A stretch of 64,000 nucleotides of DNA, from contig NC_089399.1 of NCBI RefSeq assembly GCF_003171515.1, forward strand, positions 2,170,001 through 2,234,000. Direction: 5' to 3'. The position numbers and the translations under genes were made by a program. Positions 21,051 to 31,527 of the stretch are shown here, piece after piece. This stretch comes from Pyrenophora tritici-repentis (taxonomy: Eukaryota > Ascomycota > Dothideomycetes > Pleosporales > Pleosporaceae). The notes under the pieces were generated by a model. It saw only the letters and a list, made by a program, of their open reading frames with translations. It did no database searches and had not been told where the DNA came from. Within the stretch, counting starts at the first letter, position 1. Every line of letters begins with the position of its first letter.

Positions 21051-22041
21051 TATAGTGTGGAAAGAATGAGAAACAAAGTAAACCATACGACAGACATGAT
21101 TGGCTGCCTCAACAACACTACTGTGTTTTGGAACCATGTATACGCGAGAAACCGCGTGGATGAATATAGACGAGACCACAGAAATGAATAAACAAGGGAA
21201 ATCCCCCCTAGAGCTCGCATTTGATCTAAGCTTACACGTTGATCTTTCCAACGCACCAAAATTAGAGCTTGTCTCTCATTTGCTTGGCGCAGTATTGCTT
21301 CGAAGTTTCCATGGACCTTATAAGGCAGGTCTTCTGTGGTGGTATCCAGAGAAAAGATGATGGATTCCAGAGGCTGAGCGAGTTCGGCTGCAAGAGAAAG
21401 TATCTTATGGGCTGGTATAGTCTGTTGCTGAAATTGAACACGACAGAATATCTGCTTCCGGCTAAGCGCTACAGCAACCACGGATGCGGTCGTTATAGAT
21501 CGGATACTGGGATCATGAATGCCTTGCATCCATACGAGTGAACGTGGTGCTAATCTTGGCCGTAAGGCGGTCTCTGTCGCTTGGCCATTTTGGTTGTTTG
21601 TATATGTGACATGCTCCGGCGACGAAGTTGGCGAAATTTGGGGAAGTGGTTCGGAAACTTTAGAAAGCAATTCCTCAACAGCTGGGATAAACGATCGTGC
21701 TCTGCCAGGTGATGATGCTGGCAGCAGTGTTTTCCGAAGGTCCGATACAGGGCTAGTCGTCTTATGAGAAGTGTGCGGACGCTCGAGCTTGCCATATAAG
21801 CTTGGTGCCAGAAGGCCTTCTTTTTGTTCTTGAAGGTTTTCGGTCTTTGCTACTACAGGGAAACCGGGAACAAAGATAGCTGATCGTTCTTGAGCATCCC
21901 ATTTGGGCTTAAAGAATATGTCCACGGGAACACACTCGCTAGTCGCACGTTAGTCATTGTCAACGCAAGCTAATCTTGGAAGATTGTCACTTACATAGGT
22001 CTCTGAGGACTAGAATTCCTGTCGTAGGGGGTAATGCTCAT
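21041..22041 (-). CDS. Hypothetical protein with C-terminal membrane segments
   Basis: Two exons (22041-21995 and 21938-21041) with a 56-nt GT-AG intron containing a TGACTAAC branch site give 314 aa starting MSITPYDRNSSPQRP. The first half is polar and Ser/Pro rich. The middle (residues about 155-255) looks globular. The last 60 residues are hydrophobic, with a clear helix at the very end (IMSVVWFTLFLILSTLYY), suggesting tail anchoring. I do not recognise a family. It converges on the small membrane-protein frame with a 10-bp overlap. Confidence 0.6.
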
Positions 22042-22569
22042 CATTCAAATTTGCTTTCGTTACGTTTGGTGACTCGGTAATGTAAGTGGGTGCCACGACT
22101 TTATATAGATGAGCAAGATCGAATATTAACTTCTTGAGTGGATTCATCTATCTTTAGACCGTCATAGCTCAGCATGCAGCGCCCTCTCTGAGGTTGCCCC
22201 ATGTTCGACACTATACCTAAGTATCCAATAGTGTGAAGAGTCTCATCGGAGTTCCCAAAATTACTAGCCCCCTAGAACTGCCTGAAATTCATCCCATAAA
22301 TGGGTATCACGATGTCACACTGCAGCAGCAGAGCCAACCATAGATCATGCCAAGGTGTGAGTCCGCCTTGATGATGTCCCAAGGTCGTGATAAGGCAATT
22401 GAGGCACAAATTTATGGCTAGAGTATCCATGTTGGAAGACGGATCGACATAATGGGAACATCATTACGGCAGAGCTATCATGCAGAGATCCACTTCAGTC
22501 TCATAGCTCCGTGGATGCTACCTGAGTACCTTTACTTCGTGCTACATCGTCCAATCATGCCAGTGAGAT
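22042..22569. other. Intergenic, upstream of the 21-kb gene
   Basis: Roughly 530 bp with no gene or mobile element seen; it would hold the promoter of the minus-strand gene at 21041-22041. Confidence 0.4.
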
Positions 22570-22945
22570 TGAGCAGAGCCTTGAGCATATGCAGAGTGAC
22601 AACTCTAATGCCTAGGAGTTAGCACAGCGGCAAGATGTTCATGCGAAGAAGTGCTTTTTCCGCCTTGTGAACCACAAGATAGTGCTACTTGGGCCAGGAA
22701 GGCCGGCGGTATCGTGCAGAGCCTTGAGCTTATGCAGAGTGAAAAGTCTGACAGCTACCACAGCGGCAAGATATTCATGCAGAGACGTGCTGTGTCTGCC
22801 TTGTGAATCACAAGATAGTGCTACTTGGGCCAGGAAGGCCGGCGGCATCGTGCAGAGCCTCGAGCTTATGCAGAGTGACAACTCTGACAGCTACCAAAAC
22901 GGCAAGATATCCATGCGGAGACACATGTATGCCTTGAGATGACTG
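22570..22945. repeat. Tandem repeat, about 2.8 units of about 135 bp
   Basis: The block GCAGAGCCTTGAGC...GGCAAGAT.TTCATGC...CACAAGATAGTGCTACTTGG recurs at about 22573, 22716 and 22850 with a few changes per unit. The short open frames inside do not look like protein. Confidence 0.8.
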
Positions 22946-23243
22946 AGACATGTGATGGATGGATCGGAGCGTTGAGCTCCAGAGCACACCTCCTTGGCAG
23001 TCCCACGAACCCCATAGCGGCTAAAAGTCTTTTACGTGGCAGTAATTCTGCCTCACAAGACCTTCTCAGAGCCAATACATGTCAGGGAGTCCACTTGGTA
23101 CTCGGCCTTTCTCCAGATAAGGTAAGATGAAATTTTACGCTGCGGCCTATGTACGACTATAAAAAGAACTTATGATATGTATAAATACTGCACACCCGTC
23201 TCGCTCAGTTGCCAACATCACTTACTTGAACTAGTTCTACACT

Positions 23244-24990
23244 ATGGAGGACTATACCGGATTCATTGACCAGGCACTCCAAAGCTTCGATACTGACGAT
23301 ATCTGCGATCCGACATGGCTCGCGTCTGTAAATGCCGACATCGACAACTACGTAGCGGTGAGAAAACACCCTGGGGTATCCTGTAATGAATTTTGCCTGT
23401 GCTAATAATAAGTAGATGATTTATTCTCACGATGGAAATTTGCAGGTTGAGAACTCGACGAACGAGCCTGTGATCGCCCTATCGACGATATCTACAGTCC
23501 TTGACATCCCACCATACACTCCGGCCACAAATCCTTCAAGCGACATAGAGGCAGCTCAAACATTATTGGGTATCTCAGCCGCATCTGCTCCACCAACACT
23601 AGCCATGTCCAATATTTTCACGACATTTCAAGTTGCCCCTGAAGCTGTTATTGCACCATCTTCTGCAATGATTGGAGAGTCCATCAGTGACGGTATTCCT
23701 TGTTCAGCAACGACACGGGTCACCTCTGAGCTTACAGCTACTTCGGCCCCAGGTGGACATGCTTCGGCGGACGTCACAGCTAGCGATGTTGAAACCACCG
23801 TTGGACGAAAAGATGCCTCTGAATCACCCAAATGTGCACTCGGGCAACTATCGGTAGCAACAGACAATACTCTCACCGGCAGAGCATCAGTTTCAGAGTT
23901 AAGCAAAGATCTATGCGACACTGCCTTACCAGATGAGGAAGATCCGCTGAGCGAACCCCTAAGCGAACAAGCAGGTGCTGTATCTTTGGAAGAAAAGAAG
24001 GTTCAGTCAATTCAGTCAGCTGTTCTAGATATGGAACACCCTCAACCGCATACGAATGACTTTACGGGCAGTCCCGTGCCAACAAAGAATGCTACCAACA
24101 ACACTGAAGGCGCTAGATCTAGCATTTCTATCAAGAATGGAGAGAAGAAAAATCATCCAGCGATCAGGATCAAGCAGACGGCACATCAGGGTAGCCGTGT
24201 GAGTGTTCCTGTAGTGTCTCCCGCTCAAGTCGGCACTCGCGAAGCACCGATCCTGATCGACGATGTCATGGATGAAGATATAGAACAACATAACGCAGAT
24301 GGAGAATTTGACTTGTTGATCTATGCATTTGGCGGTGACACTGAGCAGGATGAAGATGAGGAAGATGAGGACGATGAGGACGATGAGGACGAGGAGGAAG
24401 AAGCGGAAGAGGAGGAAGAGGAGAAAGAGGAGAAAGAAGAGGATGAAGAAGAAGATGATCAAGAGCAAATGCGCGCGGCAGACACGAGTGCTGAAGGAGG
24501 CTATTCAGAAGGCGCAAGTTACTCTCCGGGACCCGAGAGAGGCGGTCGACTCTCACTTCGTCGCTCTCCTCCTAAAGCGCAACGTCTTGGCATGATTGAT
24601 TGGCGAGAAGCTATTGAGAAGAGGATAGACCAGGTTGAGAAGACGTGGAGCACCGTGCAAGCTCTCTGGATAGAGCTTTACAGTGTTCCAGAGATAAGGG
24701 CATCAAAGAGCATGCGCAGTTTCCAAAAGAAGATGTGCACCGCTGAAACACATTTCCAAGGACATAGCATTTCTCGCGAAAAAGTCCGCCATTTGCGCCG
24801 AGCATGGCAAGTTGTGTTTAGTATGGCCCGTTGCCAAACGGACAAGAAGGATGTGGGAAAGCGTGTAAAGCAATTTGGCAAGCGCCTGGACCTTCTTTAC
24901 AGCTGGTCACGAGGGCTGCGAGACCAGGACCCTATGATGATGGGCAACATTGGTGACGATGACGAAGGAGACATGGACTGGACCCCTTGA
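23244..24990 (+). CDS. Hypothetical acidic protein
   Basis: Exon 1 is 23244-23357 (MEDYTGFIDQALQ...) and exon 2 is 23416-24990; the 58-nt GT-AG intron has a TGCTAATAATAAG branch region. The product is 562 aa. The N-terminal two thirds are low complexity and Ser/Thr/Ala rich. An almost pure Asp/Glu run encoded near 24349-24467 resembles histone- or nucleic-acid-mimic acidic tracts. The C-terminal 140 residues are a basic, helical domain (WREAIEKRIDQVEKTWSTVQ...) ending in another acidic patch. No family recognised. The acidic run could arise by GAG/GAT triplet expansion. Confidence 0.7.
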
Positions 24991-25348
24991 TGTACTGTGT
25001 GGAAGGTTATGCCAAAGCACTCATTTAGTTACATTTTTTTTATTTATAGTATGAAACATATGGCACGCGTTTTTATTCTTATATATACAAAAGGACAAGG
25101 TTTACTTGGATACACGAGATGTAGCAAGCATACTAGCAAGTCCAGCTACTCGTTGCAGACCCATTGAAGTGATCATCAATGTCTCGAATGAAACCGAGTC
25201 GCCAAGAGCTTGTGTGTTCGTCTTCTGACAATTGGGGCTCATGTAGCTTTTCAAGATCTCTTCCGCCGTCATAGTCTGGTGCGAGGTGCGGCGTTGAGCA
25301 TTCCACCTTCGGCTGAGGCTGTAGTCAAGTTAGCTGAGCTAACAGAAA

Positions 25349-25831
25349 TTAATATAATGGGCGTCGCACCTGTAATTCCCGACGATGACGCAACTCAGCT
25401 GTTAGAGCCCCAACGTCAAGCTTAAGGCTCGCATTTTCTGCTCTGTGCTCATCCAGCGCAGTATATACTATGTGACAAGATTCTTTCCATCTTTCGAGTT
25501 CTTGGCCTTTCATGTGTATCTCAGTTTCGGTCTCGGCGCGACGAGCAAGCTCTGTGCAGAGCGCAGCACGCGTTTGATTGTGATTCCATATCTCCCATTC
25601 CAAGATTTGCGATAGCTGTAGATAGAGGTTTGGCTGTCCAAATGGCATGTTGTAATTGACCGGTGCTTCTAGTGGTGTGGCCTGATTGATCGCCGTATCC
25701 TGTGGCGCGGCATGATTGACTGGTGCTTCAAGTGGCGCGGGTGTGTGCACATTGTTGGAAAGCTGATTGGCTGCATCATTTTGCTGGCGAGCCGCGAGTA
25801 GTGTAGGCCAAGTAACTTCTACCGCGTCCAT
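25349..25831 (-). CDS. Small coiled-coil hypothetical protein
   Basis: 160 aa from the Met at 25831 (MDAVEVTWPTLL). Upstream in-frame Mets exist, but this one is closest to conserved-looking sequence. The first half has near-repeats of PLEAPVN separated by Gln/Ala/Asn-rich spacers. The second half (residues about 85-150) is a charged helix suited to a coiled coil (ELARRAETETEIHMKGQELE). The layout, disordered N-terminus then coiled coil, is shared with the gene at 27396-28012. No known family. Confidence 0.5.
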   Translation of the reverse strand: MDAVEVTWPTLLAARQQNDAANQLSNNVHTPAPLEAPVNHAAPQDTAINQATPLEAPVNYNMPFGQPNLYLQLSQILEWEIWNHNQTRAALCTELARRAETETEIHMKGQELERWKESCHIVYTALDEHRAENASLKLDVGALTAELRHRRELQVRRPLY

Positions 25832-26116
25832 GGTGTATGCTCGGTTGGTGGAACCGGTAGTAGTGGGGGTTAGAATGAAAGGTTTGATGGACAATTGATG
25901 GTGCCAGGCAAGTGCTTTTATGTGCATCTGTTGCAGACTTTACCAAAATCCAGTGCAGGTATTGCTCGAAAACTGTTACTAGGGAACACAGCCACAACGG
26001 GAGACCCACTTTCGGTAGTCCGTCCCCAGTCCCCGTTTTCCGGAACATATTGCAGTTTAACGGGGAACTGCTTTCTTGTATGGCAGAGCCACACCGTAGC
26101 ATAACAGTGCCTATGG

Positions 26117-27198
26117 ATGCTGAAGGACGAAACAACAAGCATGGCAACGAAGGCTATTGAAGAAGCGTTTCAACGGCACCCAAGGCCCCAAGTACCAACA
26201 AAAGCAGCACTACTGCAAAAAGCTCTCGAAAAGAGTCAGCAAATCTCTACAGCTCACCGAGAAATTCACGACAGCCCATGGAAAACGTTAGTACGACAAG
26301 GAAACTTAGTGCAAGGGAAGTACGTGTGGTCTATCTGCGTTTACAAGAGCCAGTTGGTTCTGGTCAAGGAGATGACCATTCAGGCCGGTCGAGACGAGCT
26401 CGAGAAGATGAAGAAACTTTCAGACCATCCCCATGTTTCAACTATCAGACAGGCTTTCGAAACCGAGTCCTCGTTGTTCCTCCAGTTAGAGTATTCTCGA
26501 TACACACTTGAAGAAGTTCTCAACGTTCACACACGCCTCGAAGAGCCGCATATTCGTATGATCGCAAGCTCGGTAAATATAACTAAATATATGTGCTCCG
26601 CAACATTTAGCTAAGTTTGATAGATATTTCTTGCCATAAAGCACATAGCTAAATTCGGAATCATACACAATCTTATCTCAACAGCTACGATAAGGTTTTG
26701 TTCTACGGGAAGACCACTGCTATGTGAGAAAGCTAAATTATTATTGCCCTCAAGAGCATCTTATCTGACTTTATTAGCCAACTTTGAAGAGTCCATACAG
26801 GTGACAACTGAGAGCACGCCTAACCGTGACCTAGAGTGTCTAGGGATAGTAGTGCTCCAATGTATGAACGGTACACCAAAGAAAGAACTACGGGATCTGG
26901 TAGAGATACGTCGTCTGCGAGAATCTAATAAGACATTTGGTCTAGACAACGGAGGGAAGTGGAGTGGCTATAAATTGCTTGTCGACTTTCTCGATAATAT
27001 GTTTAATGCGAATGTACCCGCAAGTGCTAAACTTGAGAAGCCTGTAAGTATCTGCTTCTGATACTTTGTCTATCATGCTTATGATCATAGCATCGATTCA
27101 TTGAGAGCGAGCCGAATTATGGCATCCTATTGCCGTTTCTAGAGTTAGTGTCGCTTGAGTGCTTCGCCCTCTGGCACGCCGCGGCGGTTAAGTCGTGA
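26117..27198 (+). CDS. Protein kinase-like protein, probable pseudokinase
   Basis: Three exons (26117-26572, 26624-27043, 27091-27198), GT-AG introns of 51 and 47 nt, 327 aa. The N-lobe is recognisable: VLVKEMTIQ with the putative ATP-binding Lys, DELEKMKKLSDHPHV (alpha-C and following strand), SLFLQLEYSRYTLEEVL (hinge region). The C-lobe keeps LECLGIVVLQCMNG, matching the alpha-F segment. The catalytic loop reads GIIHNLIS in place of HRDxKxxN, and no DFG is seen (STGRPLLCEKAK at that place), so phosphotransfer is unlikely. A glycine-rich loop is also weak (RQGNLVQGKYV). An upstream or internal Met (26141) could be the real start. Confidence 0.65.
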
Positions 27199-27395
27199 GG
27201 TGGCACAGTACCTCGTGTCTGCTCGGAAATATGCAACACTAGTTCGCCAATCCTTGTCTAATTAAATCTCTTTCAGCGCTTAAATCCTTGCTCCGCCTTC
27301 TAGTGAAAATCTATATCTAAGAGTGCATGCACCACATATCGTTCCTAGCTCACAGTAAACTCAATCGAATTCAACACCAGATTACGCATCATATC

Positions 27396-28012
27396 ATGGC
27401 AAACACACAATCCTCCGAACCGATTGCTCAAAATCAGGCTTGGGATGAAATTTTCAACTTTGACCCAACGACAAGCCCGTTCTTACCACATCCCACGACC
27501 GAACATCAGGATTTCGATGTTAACTTGGATATCTTCTCTGAACAACCTCTTTTCCTCACTACAAATTATCTCCCACAGCCAAATTACTATCTCGAACAAA
27601 CGATACCGCAAGATCAGCTCCATAATGCGCTACCCCACGAACAGGCTCCTATCTACCATGATCTGAGCGGTGTTGCACAAGAGGCTACTTTTGATACAAT
27701 TCGCAAAGATCTCGATAAGGTCTTTATTTCTATCTGGCAGCTGCAGAATGATTATCAGATGAGAATCGAAAAGCTCGACCAGTTAGTTATCTAGGGAGTT
27801 CTGCTATGTGGATGCTAACATAGATCAGAGAGGTCGCACAAGCAGCGAACGCAGCCCAGAGCCTACGTAAAGATGTGGATGCTATCAGCGGTTGGTTACA
27901 ACAAGTGATCAGCTTTTTGAACAATACAAGCGCCCCGTGCGAGTTAGCTTGCCCAGAAGAGGGGGAAGTCCCAAAACAGCCCAAAGTCGAAAATCAGGAC
28001 CAGATGGAGTAA
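27396..28012 (+). CDS. Small coiled-coil hypothetical protein
   Basis: Exons 27396-27781 and 27829-28012 with a 47-nt GT-AG intron (branch GATGCTAAC) give 189 aa starting MANTQSSEPIAQNQAWDEIF. The N-terminal 90 residues are Asn/Pro/Gln rich and probably disordered. Residues about 100-165, across the intron, form a helix with heptads (FDTIRKDLDKVFISIWQLQ). The tail is acidic. No family recognised. The build resembles the product of 25349-25831. Confidence 0.6.
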
Positions 28013-28159
28013 CCCAGTATACTGGGATCTGTGTAGGGGTTTCTGTATCTTGTATTTGGTTGAGTTCGCATTTCTGTCTTCTGTAGTTTCATAGGACTAT
28101 ATATGCATATAAAGAGCGCACCAGTTTAGAATACTTATCCGCTCTCCACCCGCTTTGAG

Positions 28160-28513
28160 ATGCCTCCTCCCTACTCTCCACACATCCGATGGGCAAAGCC
28201 CGTAGTCAGATCAGTGTCAAGAAAGCCTACGAGGCTAGAATACTTGCGTATGAACATATTCGAAAGCCATGTCGATGGATGCGCGGCATGTGAGCCACTG
28301 CTATTCAAGCGTAAGCCGACGTTTTGTCGTCGCGGCTCCCTTCTAGAGGACCTCGTCATTCGCGACTTTGTGGTAGGGGGAGATGGCCGGGTTTACAGTA
28401 CAGACAGGGAACGTGGTCATCGCATTTGCGTTGAGATATCTGACAAATATTGGGCCGTCCTGGCGCTGCTTGAGGAAGTGGATGGTCGGAGGATTCGTGT
28501 CAACTCGCGCTAA
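28160..28513 (+). CDS. Small basic hypothetical protein with CXXC
   Basis: 117 aa, single exon, ATG 147 bp downstream of the previous gene. Basic N-terminus (MPPPYSPHIRWAKPVVRSV), then HVDGCAACEP, where the histidine plus CxxC suggest metal binding, then a mixed region with GRVYSTDRERGHRICVEI and a leucine-rich end. No recognised family and no signal peptide. Confidence 0.55.
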   Translation: MPPPYSPHIRWAKPVVRSVSRKPTRLEYLRMNIFESHVDGCAACEPLLFKRKPTFCRRGSLLEDLVIRDFVVGGDGRVYSTDRERGHRICVEISDKYWAVLALLEEVDGRRIRVNSR

Positions 28514-29593
28514 GCAACATTAGGGAGCAGATTGCGACGGTAGCATTTGTTTTCCCACAGAAATCAATATTATTGGTTAGAATTACCTCAAGAAACTAAT
28601 GCCGCGGTGAAATTGTGCATCTTAGAGGCTAACATGCTGTCCACCTTCCAGTTGGCGTCTTGGTTTGCAACGCATGTACCTCACCATGCGTGTTAGGCCA
28701 TGTTGATGCATCCCGCAGGGAACATGAGCTCAAGCCGTCGATCTGCAACGCGCGTATGGCGCAGTCAAGGAACTCAATATGCAACGCGTGTACGGCGCAA
28801 GCTTAACGTGCTCAGCTAGGCAAGAGTAGCGAGGCGAACTGTGAACTATTGGGCGGGCGTCTAAATAACTACCTGCATCGGCTGTGGGGTAGAGTAAGCG
28901 AAGCGAGGCGAACTGCGAGCTGCTGCAGGGTTCGACGGGCGTCTAATGCCGGTAGACTGCATGCATGAACGAGAGTACCTCGTAACGAGACGAATTGCAC
29001 ACTGGAAGGGTTAGTACCTTCCTCGAAGATGTTAGGAGACTTTTGCGGCGCGGTCGATGTTGCATAATATTCATTTAGATAGTTATGATTTCGTAAGAGG
29101 CGTAGTAGTGTAGGTGGGTATGTCGGCTGTCTCCGGTGACGAGTTGGTTTCGTTTTCGCGGCGCGGACAAGAACCTCGCAGTAGCTGGTCAGTGGCGTAG
29201 TCTTGGCGAACTAATGTCGGCAATATTTCTCAGCACACTATTGTGGAACCTTCGCTCCAAGCGCGCTTCTTCCTTAGTGTCCACGGGTATGTCTAGACTA
29301 ACGCTTACTATTGTGGGGTCTGTTTTCGTCGAGAGCGGATAAATCTCTTGCGACTTGCCGACTTTCGTGGCGGTAGGACAGAGGAGAAGAAGGGTACGGT
29401 AGTGAATGGACCGGTTTTAACCATGTCTCCTGTTATGGAAGGTGATATAAAAGCGATGACTATACACGCTTACGCACCGCAGCTTTTAACAACATCGAAC
29501 ATCTTAGAGCAGCTATTCAACGCACGTATAGAGAGGAAACTCAAGAGATTACCTACTTAGACATTAAGGCTGTATAAAATAATCTAAGTTTAG
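28514..29593. other. Intergenic, 1.1 kb with degenerate short repeats
   Basis: Two pairs of imperfect repeats are visible: GCAACGCG.GTA.GGCGCA (about 28747 and 28783) and GCGAGGCGAACTG.GA...GGGCGTCTAA (about 28829 and 28893). Short plus-strand frames at 29136-29342 and 29348-29560 are not supported as genes. Confidence 0.4.
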
Positions 29594-30340
29594 CTAGACA
29601 TGTTCTACGTAACGCATGATCCACAAAGGCAGTATACCAAGTGGCAGAGATAGCTCATAAGCAATGTCTCCGTATGACAGAACCTCTTGATAAACAGCCC
29701 AAAAGAACAAAACCCGCTCTATATCTCTCGTGGAGTATAGTTGATCTAAGCGCTGACGTTCTCCAAGCGTCTTGAGGTCTAAATTGGCACGATGGATATC
29801 CTGGTGAATTTTGGACCAGTAGCCCTTGCTCCGCAACCGCATAGTCTTGATAGTGTGCTGTGGGTCTTTCTCTTGGCTCGTGAGGAGACCCTCGACGCTT
29901 GCTTTGACTTCTTCGGCTATAGTAGCACGTAAAGCTATGCTAGCCTTTGTCGAAACAATGCTTTCTTTTAAGGCTTCTTTGAATAAGACCTCTCGGCGGT
30001 TACGTAGCGTTTGGCGATGGGACGATGATGGCGGTGCGCTAAGCCGGTGTAGCTCAGATTGCATGGTATTGAGATACCGATGCATACTAGCGGGTGCAGG
30101 CTGAAGCACGAAGGTGCTTGGGAGGGATTGTTGATCGGTTTCGTTGGGGACATTTGAGGCACTTTGTAGTGCATCGACCCGAGCGGAAGAGTTAAGCCAT
30201 GGTGATGGGAGTGGCTCGGAGCCTGGCGAGATCACGACCCCAAACAGCGATTGTGAGGGAACCGCGGCCTTCGGCGTATCGTCATCCCGCTCGCTAGCAA
30301 ATTTGATGACTGATTCGCTCTCTAATTGCTCGGGTGTTGT
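29594..30340 (-). CDS. Hypothetical protein, 3' exon
   Basis: An open frame from a good acceptor site (TTTACTGTACAG, exon beginning at 30340) to the stop at 29594-29596 encodes about 248 aa. The first third is disordered. The middle is helical and basic (RRKTLRNRR-like RQTLRNRREVLFKEALKES), and the end is compact (FWAVYQEVLSYGDIAYELSL). No family recognised. Upstream exons are not resolved; the frame at 30884-31126 could be one of them. Confidence 0.45.
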   Translation of the reverse strand, partial: TTPEQLESESVIKFASERDDDTPKAAVPSQSLFGVVISPGSEPLPSPWLNSSARVDALQSASNVPNETDQQSLPSTFVLQPAPASMHRYLNTMQSELHRLSAPPSSSHRQTLRNRREVLFKEALKESIVSTKASIALRATIAEEVKASVEGLLTSQEKDPQHTIKTMRLRSKGYWSKIHQDIHRANLDLKTLGERQRLDQLYSTRDIERVLFFWAVYQEVLSYGDIAYELSLPLGILPLWIMRYVEHV

Positions 30341-30883
30341 CTGTACAGTAAATGCTAATTTCGCTCATCAGCTAGTGTCTATGATTAGGCTATCCACCTG
30401 GGTAGGCAGTGTTCAAAGGTTCTCACCGGGTGTATCGTTCCTTTCGGAACGTCGTGAACTCATGGCTGCCACATATAACCGGATATTCGGCAGTGTTAAC
30501 TGTATTTATGTTAATTCTACCCTTAGCTAGGGGCAATTCACCACAAATAAGCGCTTATGTCTCCGAAACATCCCGCGGCGTTAATTGCGGTATCGCCTAC
30601 ATATCCATGATACCGGTAAGTCACTAAACTAGCACCTAACTGTCTAGGCAATGAGGAGAGCTCTTCAGCCGGTAACGGTTCTGTATTGCGGGTGGCCTCG
30701 GCGCTTATGGTGCAAGGATATTTTTTAGCGGTTGATGGTCGTGCCGCGTAGGGGGGCTAGGTATGCGGCAAAGAGCTCTGGAGACCGAACGGGATGGAGC
30801 CAATAATATAACAACCAGCTAACGTGTGACTATTATTGACAAATCATTATTTACAGCACACAGCTATGCAGCTGAATAAGTAC

Positions 30884-31126
30884 CGAAGCACATTGAACAT
30901 GATCGGCTATTTGTTCTTTATCCTTGATGACAGCCGACAGATGCACAATTTGTTTCTCTTTCTGATGATTCTCCAGCCTCAGCAGACTGATCATCTCGCT
31001 CATCTCAATAGTGCGGCGTTCCAATTTCCTGAGCGCTTGGAGCAACTGCCTTCTCTCCCGATGCATAGTTGCTCGATAGATATTAAAATTGATGTGGCTC
31101 CGGGTGTGTTTCGATTCTATTGCCAT
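30884..31126 (-). CDS. Possible upstream exon, coiled-coil
   Basis: Starts MAIESKHTRSHINFNIYRAT and continues as a heptad-rich helix (LLQALRKLERRTIEMSEMI) to a candidate donor site (CG|GTACTTATT, exon end 30884). It may be the first exon of the gene ending at 29594 or an independent small gene. The 540 bp to the next supported exon would need further exons, so I leave it separate. Confidence 0.35.
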
Positions 31127-31527
31127 CGCTGTACGTTTCTCGTACGTAACTTGAGTTGAAAGGTCTCGCAGGCAAATTGCGAGTGCGTCGCAGGTATCGC
31201 AGTCGTTTTTCTACGCATAGCTTTAGATTCATTCACGTGTGAGAACATAATAAAAATTTACCTGGTTCATTCTCTCTATTGTAATAGCTCGGAAGCCTAC
31301 GGCGGAGGGGAAAGAAATAAGGGAATTTTAGGATGACAGGCAAGCAGACAATGAACGAGTGTATGGTCATGATCAGGCTTTATCTACCGACCTTAGCGCC
31401 AGGACAAAACTTAGCGGTCGTTGGTCTGACCAGTGATCGGAATGGTCTGGTCTGGTCTGGTCTGAGGGTACAGACCAGACCAGACCAGGTGCTTACATAA
31501 GGACCGGTCCGACCAGACCGGTCCGAC

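Noticed and set aside
24025..24468. Long hydrophobic minus-strand frame opposite the acidic gene
   Set aside because: It is the complement of GAG/GAT-rich codons; the Leu/Ile/Phe runs are a by-product of the acidic tract at 24349-24467.
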